From: Streptomyces cavernae
GTDB lineage: Bacteria > Actinomycetota > Actinomycetes > Streptomycetales > Streptomycetaceae
Assembly (NCBI RefSeq): GCF_004023625.1
Contig: NZ_RPDJ01000002.1
Coordinates: 248,001 to 312,000, forward strand
Length of the DNA: 64,000 bases
Direction: 5' to 3'
The position numbers and the translations under genes were made by a program. Of this stretch, positions 18,517 through 27,348 are shown piece after piece; the first letter of the stretch is position 1; each line of letters starts with the position of its first letter. The notes below the pieces were generated by a model, which had not been told where the DNA came from, ran no database searches, and was given only the letters and a program-made list of their open reading frames with translations.

Positions 18517-19118
18517 GCGGCGTGCACCCGGAAGCTGCCGTCCTCGTCCAGCTCCTGCACCCGGCCGGTGTCGATCTCGTAGTACCAGCCGTGCAGCCGC
18601 AGGGTGTCCGCCTCGAGCCGCTGCTTGACGGAGGGGTAACTCCGCAGGGTCACAAGCTGGTTGACGACGTTGTGCTGGACGACGTCCGCGAGCGAGGCCC
18701 GGGCCGCGGAGGAGTCGATCACCGGGGCCAGTTCCGGACGGGCCAGCTCCAGCCAGGCGTCAACTCCGGGCAGCGCCGACAGGTCGTCACCGGACCTGAT
18801 GGCACCCATCGCGCCGCAGTGGGAATGGCCACAGACGATGACGTCCTGAACGCCGAGCACCTCCAGTGCGTACTCGATGGTGGCGGCCTCGCCGGAGGCG
18901 CCCTGCTGTCCGAATGGCGGAACGATATTGCCGGCGTTCCGCAGCTCGAATATTTCCCCGGGCCGTGCGCCCGTGATCAGGGCGGGTATGACCCGGGAGT
19001 CCGAGCAGGTAATGAACAATGCCTCCGGATATTGACCTTCGGCCAGTTTCCGGTATTCGCCGCTCTCGAAATCAACCCGTCGCTTGAACGAGCGCGCGCG
19101 GTCCAGCAATGCCTTCAT
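18513..19118 (-). CDS. Beta-class carbonic anhydrase
   Basis: Zinc enzyme interconverting CO2 and bicarbonate in the cytoplasm, 201 residues. The zinc ligands are Cys38 (TCSDSR, with the Asp40/Arg42 dyad), His98 and Cys101 (CGHSHCGAMG). ATG 19118 has GGGAGGA with six bases of spacing; the longer upstream frame lacks conserved sequence. It is the first gene of a two-gene operon with the SulP transporter, so hydration and transport of inorganic carbon are made together. Some codons are less GC-biased than in neighbours (GTTCATT near the active site). Confidence 0.95.
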   Translation of the reverse strand: MKALLDRARSFKRRVDFESGEYRKLAEGQYPEALFITCSDSRVIPALITGARPGEIFELRNAGNIVPPFGQQGASGEAATIEYALEVLGVQDVIVCGHSHCGAMGAIRSGDDLSALPGVDAWLELARPELAPVIDSSAARASLADVVQHNVVNQLVTLRSYPSVKQRLEADTLRLHGWYYEIDTGRVQELDEDGSFRVHAA

Positions 19119-19479
19119 CTGTTCCTCCCGGCATGTGGTGCAACCTGCAACGATGTGAGGTTCGCGCAGGTCAGTGGGGGTGAAACTGGTCGAGCGTGGG
19201 GTTCGATCAGGTCTGCCAACACCGTAGAGGGACGTCTGGTAGACGAAGGTTAAGGGAACACTAAAGCGCGGCCAGTAATGGCCCATACTTTGTCCGGTCG
19301 CGATAACGCGAGACCAACACCGCACGTCGGCCAACGGATTCTGAGCGACTGCTCACATTGAGCCGGATTCAGGCGACGCGTCATTGACGACTCTTGTAGC
19401 GTGTCAACTACACGGCACGGAGTGTGCAGCTCCGCGACACGTAATTCGTGCTGTCCGGATTCATGGAGAGACAGGACGT
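19119..19479. other. Divergent intergenic region, carbonic anhydrase / two-component system
   Basis: 361 bp with no convincing gene. It must hold the promoters of both divergent operons. AT-richer islands occur at 19245-19265 (aaggttaagggaacactaaa) and 19381-19412. A TTGACG at 19384 has no good partner at 17-18 bp, so no promoter is called. Confidence 0.5.
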
Positions 19480-21270
19480 ATGGGCGTACGAGTGCTGCTC
19501 ATCGAGGACGACGCGACGATCGCCGAGCCGCTCGTCGAGGGACTGGCGCACTTCGGGCTGACGGTGCATCACGTCAGCAACGGAACCGACGGGTTGAGAG
19601 GACCGTACGGCGATGTCGTCCTGCTCGACCTCGGGTTGCCCGACATGGACGGCATCGACGTGTGCCGTGGCATCCGGCAGGTCTCGGACGTCCCGGTCAT
19701 CATCCTCAGCGCGCGTGGCGAGGAGGCCGACCGGGTCCTGGGTCTGGAACTCGGCGCGGACGACTACCTGGCGAAACCTTTCAGTATCCGTGAGCTGGTG
19801 GCACGTGTCCGCGCGGTGACCCGGCGGACCCAACGCGCCCAGGTCGGTACGGACTTCACGGGCGGCCCGTCCGCCGGTCCGTCAACCGGACAGTTCCCCG
19901 CGGTCCGGGTCCCGGGCGGCAGCGCCACCGACCCGATGCCCGCGCCTGGGGACTCCACGGGTGCCGGCGGGACGCTCGGAGGCGGGGCGTTCGGCGCCGA
20001 GGCCCTGGTCGCTCAGGCGTTCGGGCCGGGGCCGTACGGGGCCGACCGGCCCACCGACGGCACCGACGGGGCCGGGCGTTCGTACGGGACCGACGGAGCA
20101 GGTCGCTCGTACGGGACCGACGGGGCCGGGCGCGCATACGGTTCGGAGCCGTCGTACGGGTCCCCGGAGGCCTTCGGGTCCTCGGCTCCAGCCGGGACGT
20201 CCGGGTCGTCGTCAGGCTCGTCGTACGGGCCCGAGACGTCGTACGGATCCGGGACCTCGAACGGGTCCGGGGCCTCTTACGGGTCCGGCACGTCGTTCGG
20301 TTCCGGGTCGTCGTACGGCGACGGATCGGACACGAAGTACGGCTCGGACGCGACGTACGGCTCGGGTACGTCCTTCGGCTCGGGCGAGTCCTTCGGGGCG
20401 GAGCGGACCTACGGATCCGGGAGTACGGACGCGGGGTACGCGTTCGGCGACTCGTCCTCCTTCGGCGATTCACGCTCCTTCGACGGCACCCACCGCACCG
20501 ATCGCACCAAAGGCACCAACGGCACCAACGCCACCAACGGCACCGACGACACCCATGAGACCCGCTCCCTCGGCGGCGGCCGACGGGGCCGCGGCTCGCG
20601 CCGCCGCGGTGCCGACAAAGCACGGTCCCAGGACTCCCCGCTCTCGTACGACTCAACCTCCGCGACCTCCGCGACCTCCGCGACCTCCGGCCCCTTCGAG
20701 GCGAGCCCCGTCGGCTCCGCGAGCCCCTCCGGCCAGGGGGCGACCGGCGTGGGCGGTTCGCCGTCGGGGACGCAGCCGGGGCCGCAACCGGGAACGCAGT
20801 CGGATTCGCCGTCCGGCCCGCAGTCCGGCCCGCTGGTCGTGGACCGCCGCACCCGTCAGGTCTGGGTGGGCGACTCCCCGGTCTCCCTGACGCCGAAGGA
20901 GTTCGAGCTGATCGCGCTCCTCACCGAGGACCCCGGTGCCGTCTACTCGCGGCAGCAGATCCTGGACCGGGTGTGGGACCCGAACTACGAGGGACCGACG
21001 AAGACGCTCGACGTCCATGTCGCCACGCTGCGAAGGAAGTTGGGCAACCCGGCCTGGATCCAGACGCTGCGCGGAGTGGGCTTCCGGCTGGCCGTGCAGA
21101 ACCGCCCGCCGTCCGCAGGCGGCTCGTACACCGGCAACTACGGTGAGTCGTACGGCGATGCGTACGGTGCACAGCCCGGTCCCGGCTCCGGCGCTGCCCC
21201 CGGCAGAGGCTACGACGACCCGGGCGGCGGCCCTTACGCGGCGCCCGGCCGCCCGGCGGCCTACCGATGA
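19480..21270 (+). CDS. OmpR-type response regulator with a giant low-complexity linker
   Basis: Transcription factor of a two-component system, 596 residues, about 2.5 times the usual length. The receiver domain (1-115) has the acidic pocket EDD (9-11), phospho-acceptor Asp50 in LLDLGLPD and the conserved Lys in YLAKPF. The winged-helix DNA-binding domain spans about 449-545 (SLTPKEFELIALL, TLDVHVATLRRKLG, GVGFRL). Between them about 325 residues are Gly/Ser/Tyr/Thr-rich (SYGSGTSFGSG, RSYGTDGAG repeats). A Gly/Tyr-rich tail follows. ATG 19480 has GGAGAG nine bases upstream. Its stop overlaps the kinase start (ATGA), so the pair is coupled. Confidence 0.92.
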   Translation: MGVRVLLIEDDATIAEPLVEGLAHFGLTVHHVSNGTDGLRGPYGDVVLLDLGLPDMDGIDVCRGIRQVSDVPVIILSARGEEADRVLGLELGADDYLAKPFSIRELVARVRAVTRRTQRAQVGTDFTGGPSAGPSTGQFPAVRVPGGSATDPMPAPGDSTGAGGTLGGGAFGAEALVAQAFGPGPYGADRPTDGTDGAGRSYGTDGAGRSYGTDGAGRAYGSEPSYGSPEAFGSSAPAGTSGSSSGSSYGPETSYGSGTSNGSGASYGSGTSFGSGSSYGDGSDTKYGSDATYGSGTSFGSGESFGAERTYGSGSTDAGYAFGDSSSFGDSRSFDGTHRTDRTKGTNGTNATNGTDDTHETRSLGGGRRGRGSRRRGADKARSQDSPLSYDSTSATSATSATSGPFEASPVGSASPSGQGATGVGGSPSGTQPGPQPGTQSDSPSGPQSGPLVVDRRTRQVWVGDSPVSLTPKEFELIALLTEDPGAVYSRQQILDRVWDPNYEGPTKTLDVHVATLRRKLGNPAWIQTLRGVGFRLAVQNRPPSAGGSYTGNYGESYGDAYGAQPGPGSGAAPGRGYDDPGGGPYAAPGRPAAYR

Positions 21271-22754
21271 CCCGCCGCCTCCTGCTGAGTTACCTCAGCC
21301 TCGCCGCCCTGCTGCTGCTCTGCCTGGAGATCCCGCTGGGCTTCGTCTACTCGCGCAGCGAGCGGGAACGGGTCACCACCCTGGCGATGGACGAGGCCGA
21401 GCAGATCGCCGCGTACGCCTCCCTCTCCATCGACATGGGCCGTGCGCGGCAGGAGCTTCCCGAGCGGGTGGCGCGCTGCGCCGAACGTATCGGCGGCGGC
21501 AAGGTGGTGATCGTCGACCAGGCCGCACGGCTGATCGCCAGCTCGCACGAGTTGTCCCGGGAGGAGAGCCAAGGGCTGGCCGCCCGTCCCGGGATCGCCG
21601 CAGCGTTGCGGGGGACGGCCACCCAGGACGTCCGTACGTCCACCATCGGCGGCGTCCAGTACCTGTCCGTGGCGGCTCCGGTGTCCCACGGCACCAACAA
21701 GCAGGGCGCGGTGTGGATCACGCTGCCCACCGAGATGGTGCACGCCCGGGTCCACCACATCTGGCTCCTGCTGGCCGTCGGTGGTCTCACGGCGCTCGTA
21801 GCGGTGGCCGGCGTCGGGTTCGGGATCGCCCGCTGGACGGGTCGGCCCATCCGCGAACTGGAGCGCGCGACGCACGAGTTGGCCGAGGGCGGCGCCGCCA
21901 CACCGGTGGCCATCACCAAGGGGCCGCCGGAGGTCCGCTCCCTGGCCGCGACCTTCAACCGCACCGCGGCCCGGCTGGAACACCTGCTGGCCTCCCAGCG
22001 CGCCTTCGCCGGGGAGGCCTCGCACCAGCTCAAGACCCCGCTCGCGGCGCTCCGGCTGCGCCTGGAGAACCTGGAGTCGGACATCGCCCTGCACGCCCGG
22101 GGCAGTCTGACCGCCGCGATGACGGAGACCGATCGGCTGGCCCGGATGGTCGAGGGGTTGCTGGCGATGGCCCGGCTGGACGAGAGTGCCGCCGAGCGGG
22201 AGCCGGTGCACCTGGACCGGGTCTGCGTGGAGCGGCACCGGGCCTGGGAGCCGCTGTTCGAACAGCATGGTGTCCGGCTGGTCCTGATGGGCGACTACGC
22301 CGGACAGGTGCTGGCGGTGCCCGGCGCGGTGGAGCAGATCCTGGACAACCTGCTCTCCAACTCCCTGCGTGTGGCGCCCTTCGGCTCCACCGTCACCATC
22401 GACCTCCGCCGCCCGCAGGCTTCCGAACGCCGCTTCCACCACCGTCCCGCCCCCGTCGAACTCCATGTCACGGACGAGGGCCCCGGTATGACGGAGGAAC
22501 AGCGCCGCCGCGCCTTCGACCGTTTCTGGCGCGCCCCCGACGCCCCCAAGGGCGGCACGGGTCTCGGTCTGGCCCTGGTCCAGCGCCTCGCCCACGCGAG
22601 CGGCGGCGAGGTCCTGCTGCGCCAGGCGCCCTACGGAGGGCTGGACGCGGTGGTCCAGCTCCCGTCCGCGGGCGCCCCGGTGCGCAAGGCGGCCGGTCCG
22701 CCTCCGGCGCACGACCGGCCGGCGCGACGGCTGGAGACCACCGTGAAGCTCTAG
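21267..22754 (+). CDS. Two-component sensor histidine kinase
   Basis: Membrane sensor kinase, 495 residues. Helix 1 lies at about 4-26 and helix 2 at about 165-190, enclosing an extracytoplasmic sensor of about 135 residues with ERIGGGKVVIVDQ and a DVRTSTIGG segment. A HAMP domain follows (ARWTGRPIRELERA). The phospho-acceptor is His253 in GEASHQLKTPL. The ATPase has N box ILDNLLSNSLRVAP, G1 DEGPGM and G2 GGTGLGLAL. It is coupled to the response regulator by a four-base overlap. The signal is unknown. No target genes beyond the divergent carbonic anhydrase operon suggest themselves. Confidence 0.95.
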   Translation: MTRRLLLSYLSLAALLLLCLEIPLGFVYSRSERERVTTLAMDEAEQIAAYASLSIDMGRARQELPERVARCAERIGGGKVVIVDQAARLIASSHELSREESQGLAARPGIAAALRGTATQDVRTSTIGGVQYLSVAAPVSHGTNKQGAVWITLPTEMVHARVHHIWLLLAVGGLTALVAVAGVGFGIARWTGRPIRELERATHELAEGGAATPVAITKGPPEVRSLAATFNRTAARLEHLLASQRAFAGEASHQLKTPLAALRLRLENLESDIALHARGSLTAAMTETDRLARMVEGLLAMARLDESAAEREPVHLDRVCVERHRAWEPLFEQHGVRLVLMGDYAGQVLAVPGAVEQILDNLLSNSLRVAPFGSTVTIDLRRPQASERRFHHRPAPVELHVTDEGPGMTEEQRRRAFDRFWRAPDAPKGGTGLGLALVQRLAHASGGEVLLRQAPYGGLDAVVQLPSAGAPVRKAAGPPPAHDRPARRLETTVKL

Positions 22755-22857
22755 CACGCTCTCGCGACGGCGCGATGATCGGCGACGGCCTGGAATGGGG
22801 CGACGGGCCGGTGATCGGCGACGGCCCGGTGACCTGCGACGGCCGGTGATCGACGAC
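22755..22857. repeat. Imperfect short direct repeats after the kinase gene
   Basis: Four to five diverged copies of a unit close to ggtgatcggcgacggcc follow one another before the terminator. No coding sequence is apparent. This may be replication-slippage debris. Confidence 0.6.
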
Positions 22858-22890
22858 GGCCCGGTGACCCCTCCGAGGGGTCACCGGGCC
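22858..22890. terminator. Bidirectional hairpin terminator
   Basis: A perfect 15-bp stem (22858-22872 with 22876-22890) closes a 3-base CCG loop. It separates the convergent kinase and nirD genes. Confidence 0.8.
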
Positions 22891-22966
22891 CGCGCCTGCC
22901 TGTGGAACGTCGACAGCCTGACGTCCGAGCGGGACGGTCAGACCGCCCGCACCTCGAGCGGGACGG

Positions 22967-23317
22967 TCAGACTGCCCGCACCTCGTACACCGCCACCGAC
23001 ACCGCCGGATCATCCAGGCACTGCCCCGACTCCAGGTCGAAGCGCTGCTTGAGCAGGGGGGAGGCGACGAACGGGCGGCCCTGGTGGTTGCCCGTCAGGC
23101 CGCGGGAGAGGACCGCCGCGCCGCAGAACGGGTCGCGGTTGTCGATGCCGTACGTCCGGCCGGCGCGGTCGCGGAACAGCGCGATCTGGCGGCCGTCGGG
23201 CAGCAGGGCCGCCACTCCGCGGCCGGCGGGCAGCCGGTCGAGGTCACAGACCGTCACCCAGTCGTGGCCCACGTTGACTTGGACCTTCAGCGTCGTGGTC
23301 TCGGGAGCGAGAGTCAT
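22967..23317 (-). CDS. nirD: Nitrite reductase small subunit
   Basis: Rieske-fold small subunit of the assimilatory NADH/NADPH nitrite reductase, 116 residues. It reads TVCDLDRLPAGRGVAALLPDGRQIALFR early, here split as VCDLDRLPAGRG and LLPDGRQIALFR, then NRDPFCGAAVLSRG and LKQRFDLESGQC. It lacks the Rieske His ligands, as NirD usually does. ATG 23317 has GGAAGGAAG about nine bases upstream and overlaps the nirB stop (ATGA, 23314-23317), so it is coupled to nirB as the last gene of the operon. Confidence 0.93.
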   Translation of the reverse strand: MTLAPETTTLKVQVNVGHDWVTVCDLDRLPAGRGVAALLPDGRQIALFRDRAGRTYGIDNRDPFCGAAVLSRGLTGNHQGRPFVASPLLKQRFDLESGQCLDDPAVSVAVYEVRAV

Positions 23318-25929
23318 CGCGTGGCGCTTCCTTCCAGGGCTTCCATGGGCCGCATGCCGATGGTCAGCAGCGGCAGGTCCGGCTTGATCTGCTCGCGTTC
23401 GGGGACGAAGCCGACGACCGGGTCGGGGGTGTCCGGCGCGTTGATGAAGGAGACGAACCGGGCCAGCTTCTCCGGGTCGTTGATGGTCTCCGCCCACTCG
23501 TCGCGGTAGTGCGAGACGTGCGCCGCCATCAGCGACTCCAGCTCCTCGCAGATGCCGAGGGAGTCGTTGACGACCACGTCACGGATGTGGTCCAGGCCGC
23601 CCGGGATCCGCTCCAGCCACACCGAGGTGCGCTCCAGACGGTCCGCCGTACGGATGTAGAACATCAGGAAGCGGTCGATCAGCCGGATCAGTTCGGCGTC
23701 CGAGAGGTCCTGGGCGAGCAGGTCGGCGTGGCGCGGGGTCGCGCCGCCGTTGCCGCCGACGTAGAGGTTCCAGCCGTTCGACGTGGCGATCACGCCAAAG
23801 TCCTTCGACTGGGCCTCGGCGCACTCACGGGCGCAGCCCGACACCGCCGACTTCAGCTTGTGCGGGGACCTGAGCCCCCGGTAGCGCAGCTCCAGGTCGA
23901 TCGCCATCCGGACGGAGTCCTGGACGCCGTAACGGCACCAGGTCTGCCCCACGCAGGACTTCACCGTGCGCAGCGACTTCCCGTACGCGTGGCCCGACTC
24001 GAAGCCGGCGTCCACCAGCCGAGCCCAGATGAGGGGGAGTTGCTCGACCCGCGCGCCGAACATGTCGATGCGCTGGCCGCCCGTGATCTTGGTGTAGAGG
24101 CCGAAGTCGCGGGCGATCTCGCCGATCACGATCAGCCCCTCCGGGGTGATCTCACCGCCGGGGATGCGCGGGACGACCGAGTAGGAGCCGTTCTTCTGGA
24201 GGTTGGCGAGGAAGTGGTCGTTGGTGTCCTGCAGGGACGCCTGCTCACCGTCCAGGACGTAGCCGCTGGCGCCGATCGTCGGGGCCAGCGAGGCGATGAT
24301 CGAGGCCACCGCCGGCTTGCAGGTCTCGCAGCCGTCGCCGCCGCGGGCACCCTCGCGTCCGTAGCGGTCCAGCAGGTCCTGGTAGGAGTTGATGCGCAGG
24401 GCGAGGACGATCTCGTAGAGCTCCTCGCGGGTCTGCGAGAAGCAGCCGCACAGGCCCTTGTCGACCTCGACGCCGCTGGCCTCCAGCTCCGCGTTGATGA
24501 GCTGGCCGAGGACCTTGACGCAACTGCCGCACGTGGTGCCGGCCTTGGTGCACTTCTTCACCTCGGGCACGGTGGTGCACTTGTGCTCGGTGACCGCGCC
24601 GCGGATCGTGCCCTTGGTGACGTTGTTGCAGGAGCAGATGATCGCCTCGTCCGGCAGCGCGGTCGGGCCGAGCTGGGCGGACTCCCCGGCGCCGGCGGGC
24701 AGCACCAGCGACTCGGGGGAGACCGGCGGGACCGAACCGGTGAAGGCCTTCAGCGTGCCGTACGCCTCCGCGTCGCCGACCAGGATGCCGCCGAGAAGCG
24801 TGCCGTCCCGGCCGATGACCAGCTTCTTGTACAGGCCCGAACGGGAGTCCGAGTAGACGACGTCGAGGCAGTCGTCGGCCGTGCCGTGCGCGTCACCGAA
24901 AGACGCCACGTCCACGCCGAGCAGCTTCAACTTGGTGGACAGGTCGGCGCCGGTGAACTCCAGTTGCTCGGCATCGTCCGCGGCGATCGTCGCCGCCGCG
25001 GTCTCGGCCATCTCGTAACCGGGCGCGACCAGCCCGTACACCCGGCCGTCCGATGCCAGCGCGCACTCGCCGATGGCGAACACGTGCGGGTCGGAGACCG
25101 TACGGCACTGCTCGTCGACGGTGATGCCGCCGCGCTCGCCGACCGTCAGACCGCAGTCGCGGGCGAGCTGGTCGCGGGGGCGGACACCGGCCGAGAAGAC
25201 GACCATGTCGGTGGCGAGTTCGGAGCCGTCGGACAGCTTCATGCCGGTGACCGAGCCGTTCTCGCCGACCAGGATCTCCTGCGTGCCCACGCCGGTGTGG
25301 ACGCTCAGTCCCATCTCCTCGATGGTGCGCAGCAGGGCCGCACCGCCGCCCTCGTCGACCTGGACGGGCATCAGGCGCGGCGCGAACTCCACGATGTGGC
25401 TGGTGAGTCCGAGGCCCTTCAGGGCACCCGCGGCCTCCAGGCCGAGCAGACCGCCGCCGACCACCGCACCGGTCGTCGCCTTCGACTTCGCGTACTCCTC
25501 GATCGCGAGGAGGTCCTCGATCGTGCGGTAGACGAAGCAGCCCTCGGCGTCCTTGTTGGGGACCGGCGGCACGAACGGGTAGGAGCCGGTGGCCAGCACG
25601 AGGACGTCGTAGTCGACGACCAGCCCGGACCGGGCGGTCACCTTGCGGGACTCGCGGTCGATGCTCTCCGCCGGGTCACCGACGTACAGCTCGATGCCGT
25701 GGTCCCGGATGAAGTCCAGGTCGGTCATGGAGAGATCCTCGGGCGTCTTCCCCGAGAAGTACGAGGTGAGCTGGACCCGGTCGTACGCCGGACGCGGCTC
25801 CTCGCACAGCACCACCACGCGGTGCGTGGCGGTCAGGCCGCGCTCGGCGAGCGCTTCGAGGAAGCGCTGGCCGACCATGCCGTGGCCGACGAGCACGATC
25901 GTGGGGGTGGCCCCCAGGGTGGCGGACAT
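23314..25929 (-). CDS. nirB: Nitrite reductase large subunit
   Basis: Siroheme and iron-sulfur enzyme reducing nitrite to ammonium, 871 residues. An FAD/NAD domain (1-400, VGHGMVGQRFLEAL, YDVLVLATGSYPF) is followed by a BFD-like [2Fe-2S] segment (ICSCNNVTKGTIRGAV, CTKAGTTCGSC). The sulfite/nitrite reductase core carries the siroheme/[4Fe-4S] cysteines in CVGQTWCRYG and SGCARECAEAQ. The ATG shares its A with the stop of the upstream flavoprotein (TGATG), with GGAGG in place. It is the middle gene of a three-gene operon whose promoter has a GlnR-like box. Confidence 0.96.
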   Translation of the reverse strand: MSATLGATPTIVLVGHGMVGQRFLEALAERGLTATHRVVVLCEEPRPAYDRVQLTSYFSGKTPEDLSMTDLDFIRDHGIELYVGDPAESIDRESRKVTARSGLVVDYDVLVLATGSYPFVPPVPNKDAEGCFVYRTIEDLLAIEEYAKSKATTGAVVGGGLLGLEAAGALKGLGLTSHIVEFAPRLMPVQVDEGGGAALLRTIEEMGLSVHTGVGTQEILVGENGSVTGMKLSDGSELATDMVVFSAGVRPRDQLARDCGLTVGERGGITVDEQCRTVSDPHVFAIGECALASDGRVYGLVAPGYEMAETAAATIAADDAEQLEFTGADLSTKLKLLGVDVASFGDAHGTADDCLDVVYSDSRSGLYKKLVIGRDGTLLGGILVGDAEAYGTLKAFTGSVPPVSPESLVLPAGAGESAQLGPTALPDEAIICSCNNVTKGTIRGAVTEHKCTTVPEVKKCTKAGTTCGSCVKVLGQLINAELEASGVEVDKGLCGCFSQTREELYEIVLALRINSYQDLLDRYGREGARGGDGCETCKPAVASIIASLAPTIGASGYVLDGEQASLQDTNDHFLANLQKNGSYSVVPRIPGGEITPEGLIVIGEIARDFGLYTKITGGQRIDMFGARVEQLPLIWARLVDAGFESGHAYGKSLRTVKSCVGQTWCRYGVQDSVRMAIDLELRYRGLRSPHKLKSAVSGCARECAEAQSKDFGVIATSNGWNLYVGGNGGATPRHADLLAQDLSDAELIRLIDRFLMFYIRTADRLERTSVWLERIPGGLDHIRDVVVNDSLGICEELESLMAAHVSHYRDEWAETINDPEKLARFVSFINAPDTPDPVVGFVPEREQIKPDLPLLTIGMRPMEALEGSATR

Positions 25930-27155
25930 CAGGAGCCTCCATCGTTGGTGAGCAGGTGGAGCAGGGGGGCGCCGTTCGCGGGGAGCGGCTCTGCTCCCTC
26001 CCAGGCGCGGGCGAGCGCGCCGACGGTGCCGAGTTCGCCGACCAGCACTCCGCCGACCAGCCGGTCGTCGCGGACGACGACCTTGCGGTAGGTGCCCCGG
26101 GTGGCGTCGGCGAGCTGGATGACGTCGTCGCCGGGAAGGGGTTCCGGTTCACCGAAGGCGGCCAGGTCGAGGAAGTCCTGCCCACCCAGGGTGAGCCGGG
26201 TCAGGGCACGGGTGCCGGTGTAGCGGGCGGCGGCGTTGCCGGCGATCAACTCGGCCAGGGTGTCGGCCTGTTCCAGTGCGGGGGTGGCGAGCCCGTAGAC
26301 CTGGCCCGCGTGCTGGGCGCAGTCGCCGATGGCGTGGATGTGCGGGTCGGAGGTGCGCAGTTCGTCGTCGACGAGCACTCCCTTGTGCACGGCGAGCCCC
26401 GCCTCCCGGGCGAGCCCCACGCGCGGGTGCACCCCGCAGGCGAGGACGACCAGGTCGGCGTCGAGCGCGTACCCGTCGGCCATCTCGACCGACCGCACGG
26501 CCCCCTCGACACAGCGCACACCGCGGACCCGGGTCTCGGTGTGCACCTCGACGCCGAGGTCGGTGAGGTGCCGCCGTACCAACCGCGAAGCGCTCGGGTC
26601 GAGCTGGCGCTCCATCAGGCGCTCGCCCTGCTGGGCGAGCATCACCTGGGCGCCGCGCTGGGCGAGCGCACGGGCCGCGGAGACCCCGAGGAGCCCGCCG
26701 CCGATGACGACGGCACGGGAGTCCGGACGAACGGCCTTCGACAGACCGAGGCAGTCGTCCATCGTGCGGAACGCGTGCACGCCCTCCGGGAGTTCCTGAC
26801 GGTCCTGCGCGAACAGACCACGCAGCGGCGGCAGTACAGGGTTGGAACCGGTGGCGAGGACGAGCGTGTCGTATGCGATCACGGAGCCGTCGGCGCACCG
26901 CAGCTCGCGGCGTGCGCGGTCGATACCGGTGACCCGGGCGCGCGTCACGCGCGCGGGCGCGGAGAGAGCGGGCAGCGCGATCACGTCCGGGGCGTAGCGA
27001 CCCGCGAGGACATCGGCGAGCAGGACCCGGTTGTACGGGGCGTGCTCCTCGTCACCGACGAGCAGCGCGTCCACGCCGAGCTCGCCGAGCCGCCGGGCGA
27101 TCCGTACGCCCGCGAGCCCGGCGCCGATCACCACCACACGCGTATTCGAGGCCAT
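25929..27155 (-). CDS. FAD/NAD(P)-dependent oxidoreductase of the nitrite reductase operon
   Basis: Flavoprotein of 408 residues homologous to the N-terminal half of NirB. It has the FAD site VVVIGAGLAGVRIARRL, YDTLVLATGSNPVLPP, the NAD site VIGGGLLGVSAARAL and HAIGDCAQHAGQVYGLA. It probably passes electrons to NirB or to nitrate reductase, the role given to NasB-like proteins. It is the first gene of the operon, and its TGA shares a base with the nirB ATG. There is no ribosome site before ATG 27155. A -10-like CACGCT at exactly -12 to -7 suggests that the mRNA is leaderless. Confidence 0.9.
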   Translation of the reverse strand: MASNTRVVVIGAGLAGVRIARRLGELGVDALLVGDEEHAPYNRVLLADVLAGRYAPDVIALPALSAPARVTRARVTGIDRARRELRCADGSVIAYDTLVLATGSNPVLPPLRGLFAQDRQELPEGVHAFRTMDDCLGLSKAVRPDSRAVVIGGGLLGVSAARALAQRGAQVMLAQQGERLMERQLDPSASRLVRRHLTDLGVEVHTETRVRGVRCVEGAVRSVEMADGYALDADLVVLACGVHPRVGLAREAGLAVHKGVLVDDELRTSDPHIHAIGDCAQHAGQVYGLATPALEQADTLAELIAGNAAARYTGTRALTRLTLGGQDFLDLAAFGEPEPLPGDDVIQLADATRGTYRKVVVRDDRLVGGVLVGELGTVGALARAWEGAEPLPANGAPLLHLLTNDGGS

Positions 27156-27177
27156 GACAGGAGCGTGCGGTGCCGGT

Positions 27178-27215
27178 GTTACCCGACCGCATCACGACTG
27201 TTTCCCGGGAGGAAC
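27178..27215 (-). promoter_or_regulatory. GlnR-like box upstream of the nir operon
   Basis: Read on the minus strand: GTTCC-n6-GAAAC-n6-GATGC-n6-GTAAC, the 11-bp-spaced layout of Streptomyces GlnR boxes (gTnAc-n6-GaAAc). The proximal GTAAC ends 23 bases before the ATG and is followed by CACGCT at -12 to -7. GlnR control of nirB is known in S. coelicolor; this site is my inference. Confidence 0.6.
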
Positions 27216-27348
27216 GCTGCGCTCAGCGCGGGCCGGGAGCGGCTGTGAGGGTTTCGGGGGCCCGGGAGACAGGGCCGTGAGGCGGTGTCCGGCCGCCCTC
27301 CGGCGCTGGTGGGGGACGTGACGTACGGGCAGTGGATCGCGTGGGCCG

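Noticed and set aside
19381..19412. TTGACG promoter for the two-component operon
   Set aside because: No acceptable -10 at 17-19 bp spacing.
23509..26091. 860-codon open frame antisense to nirB
   Set aside because: Same GC-frame artefact; the nirB frame carries all expected motifs.
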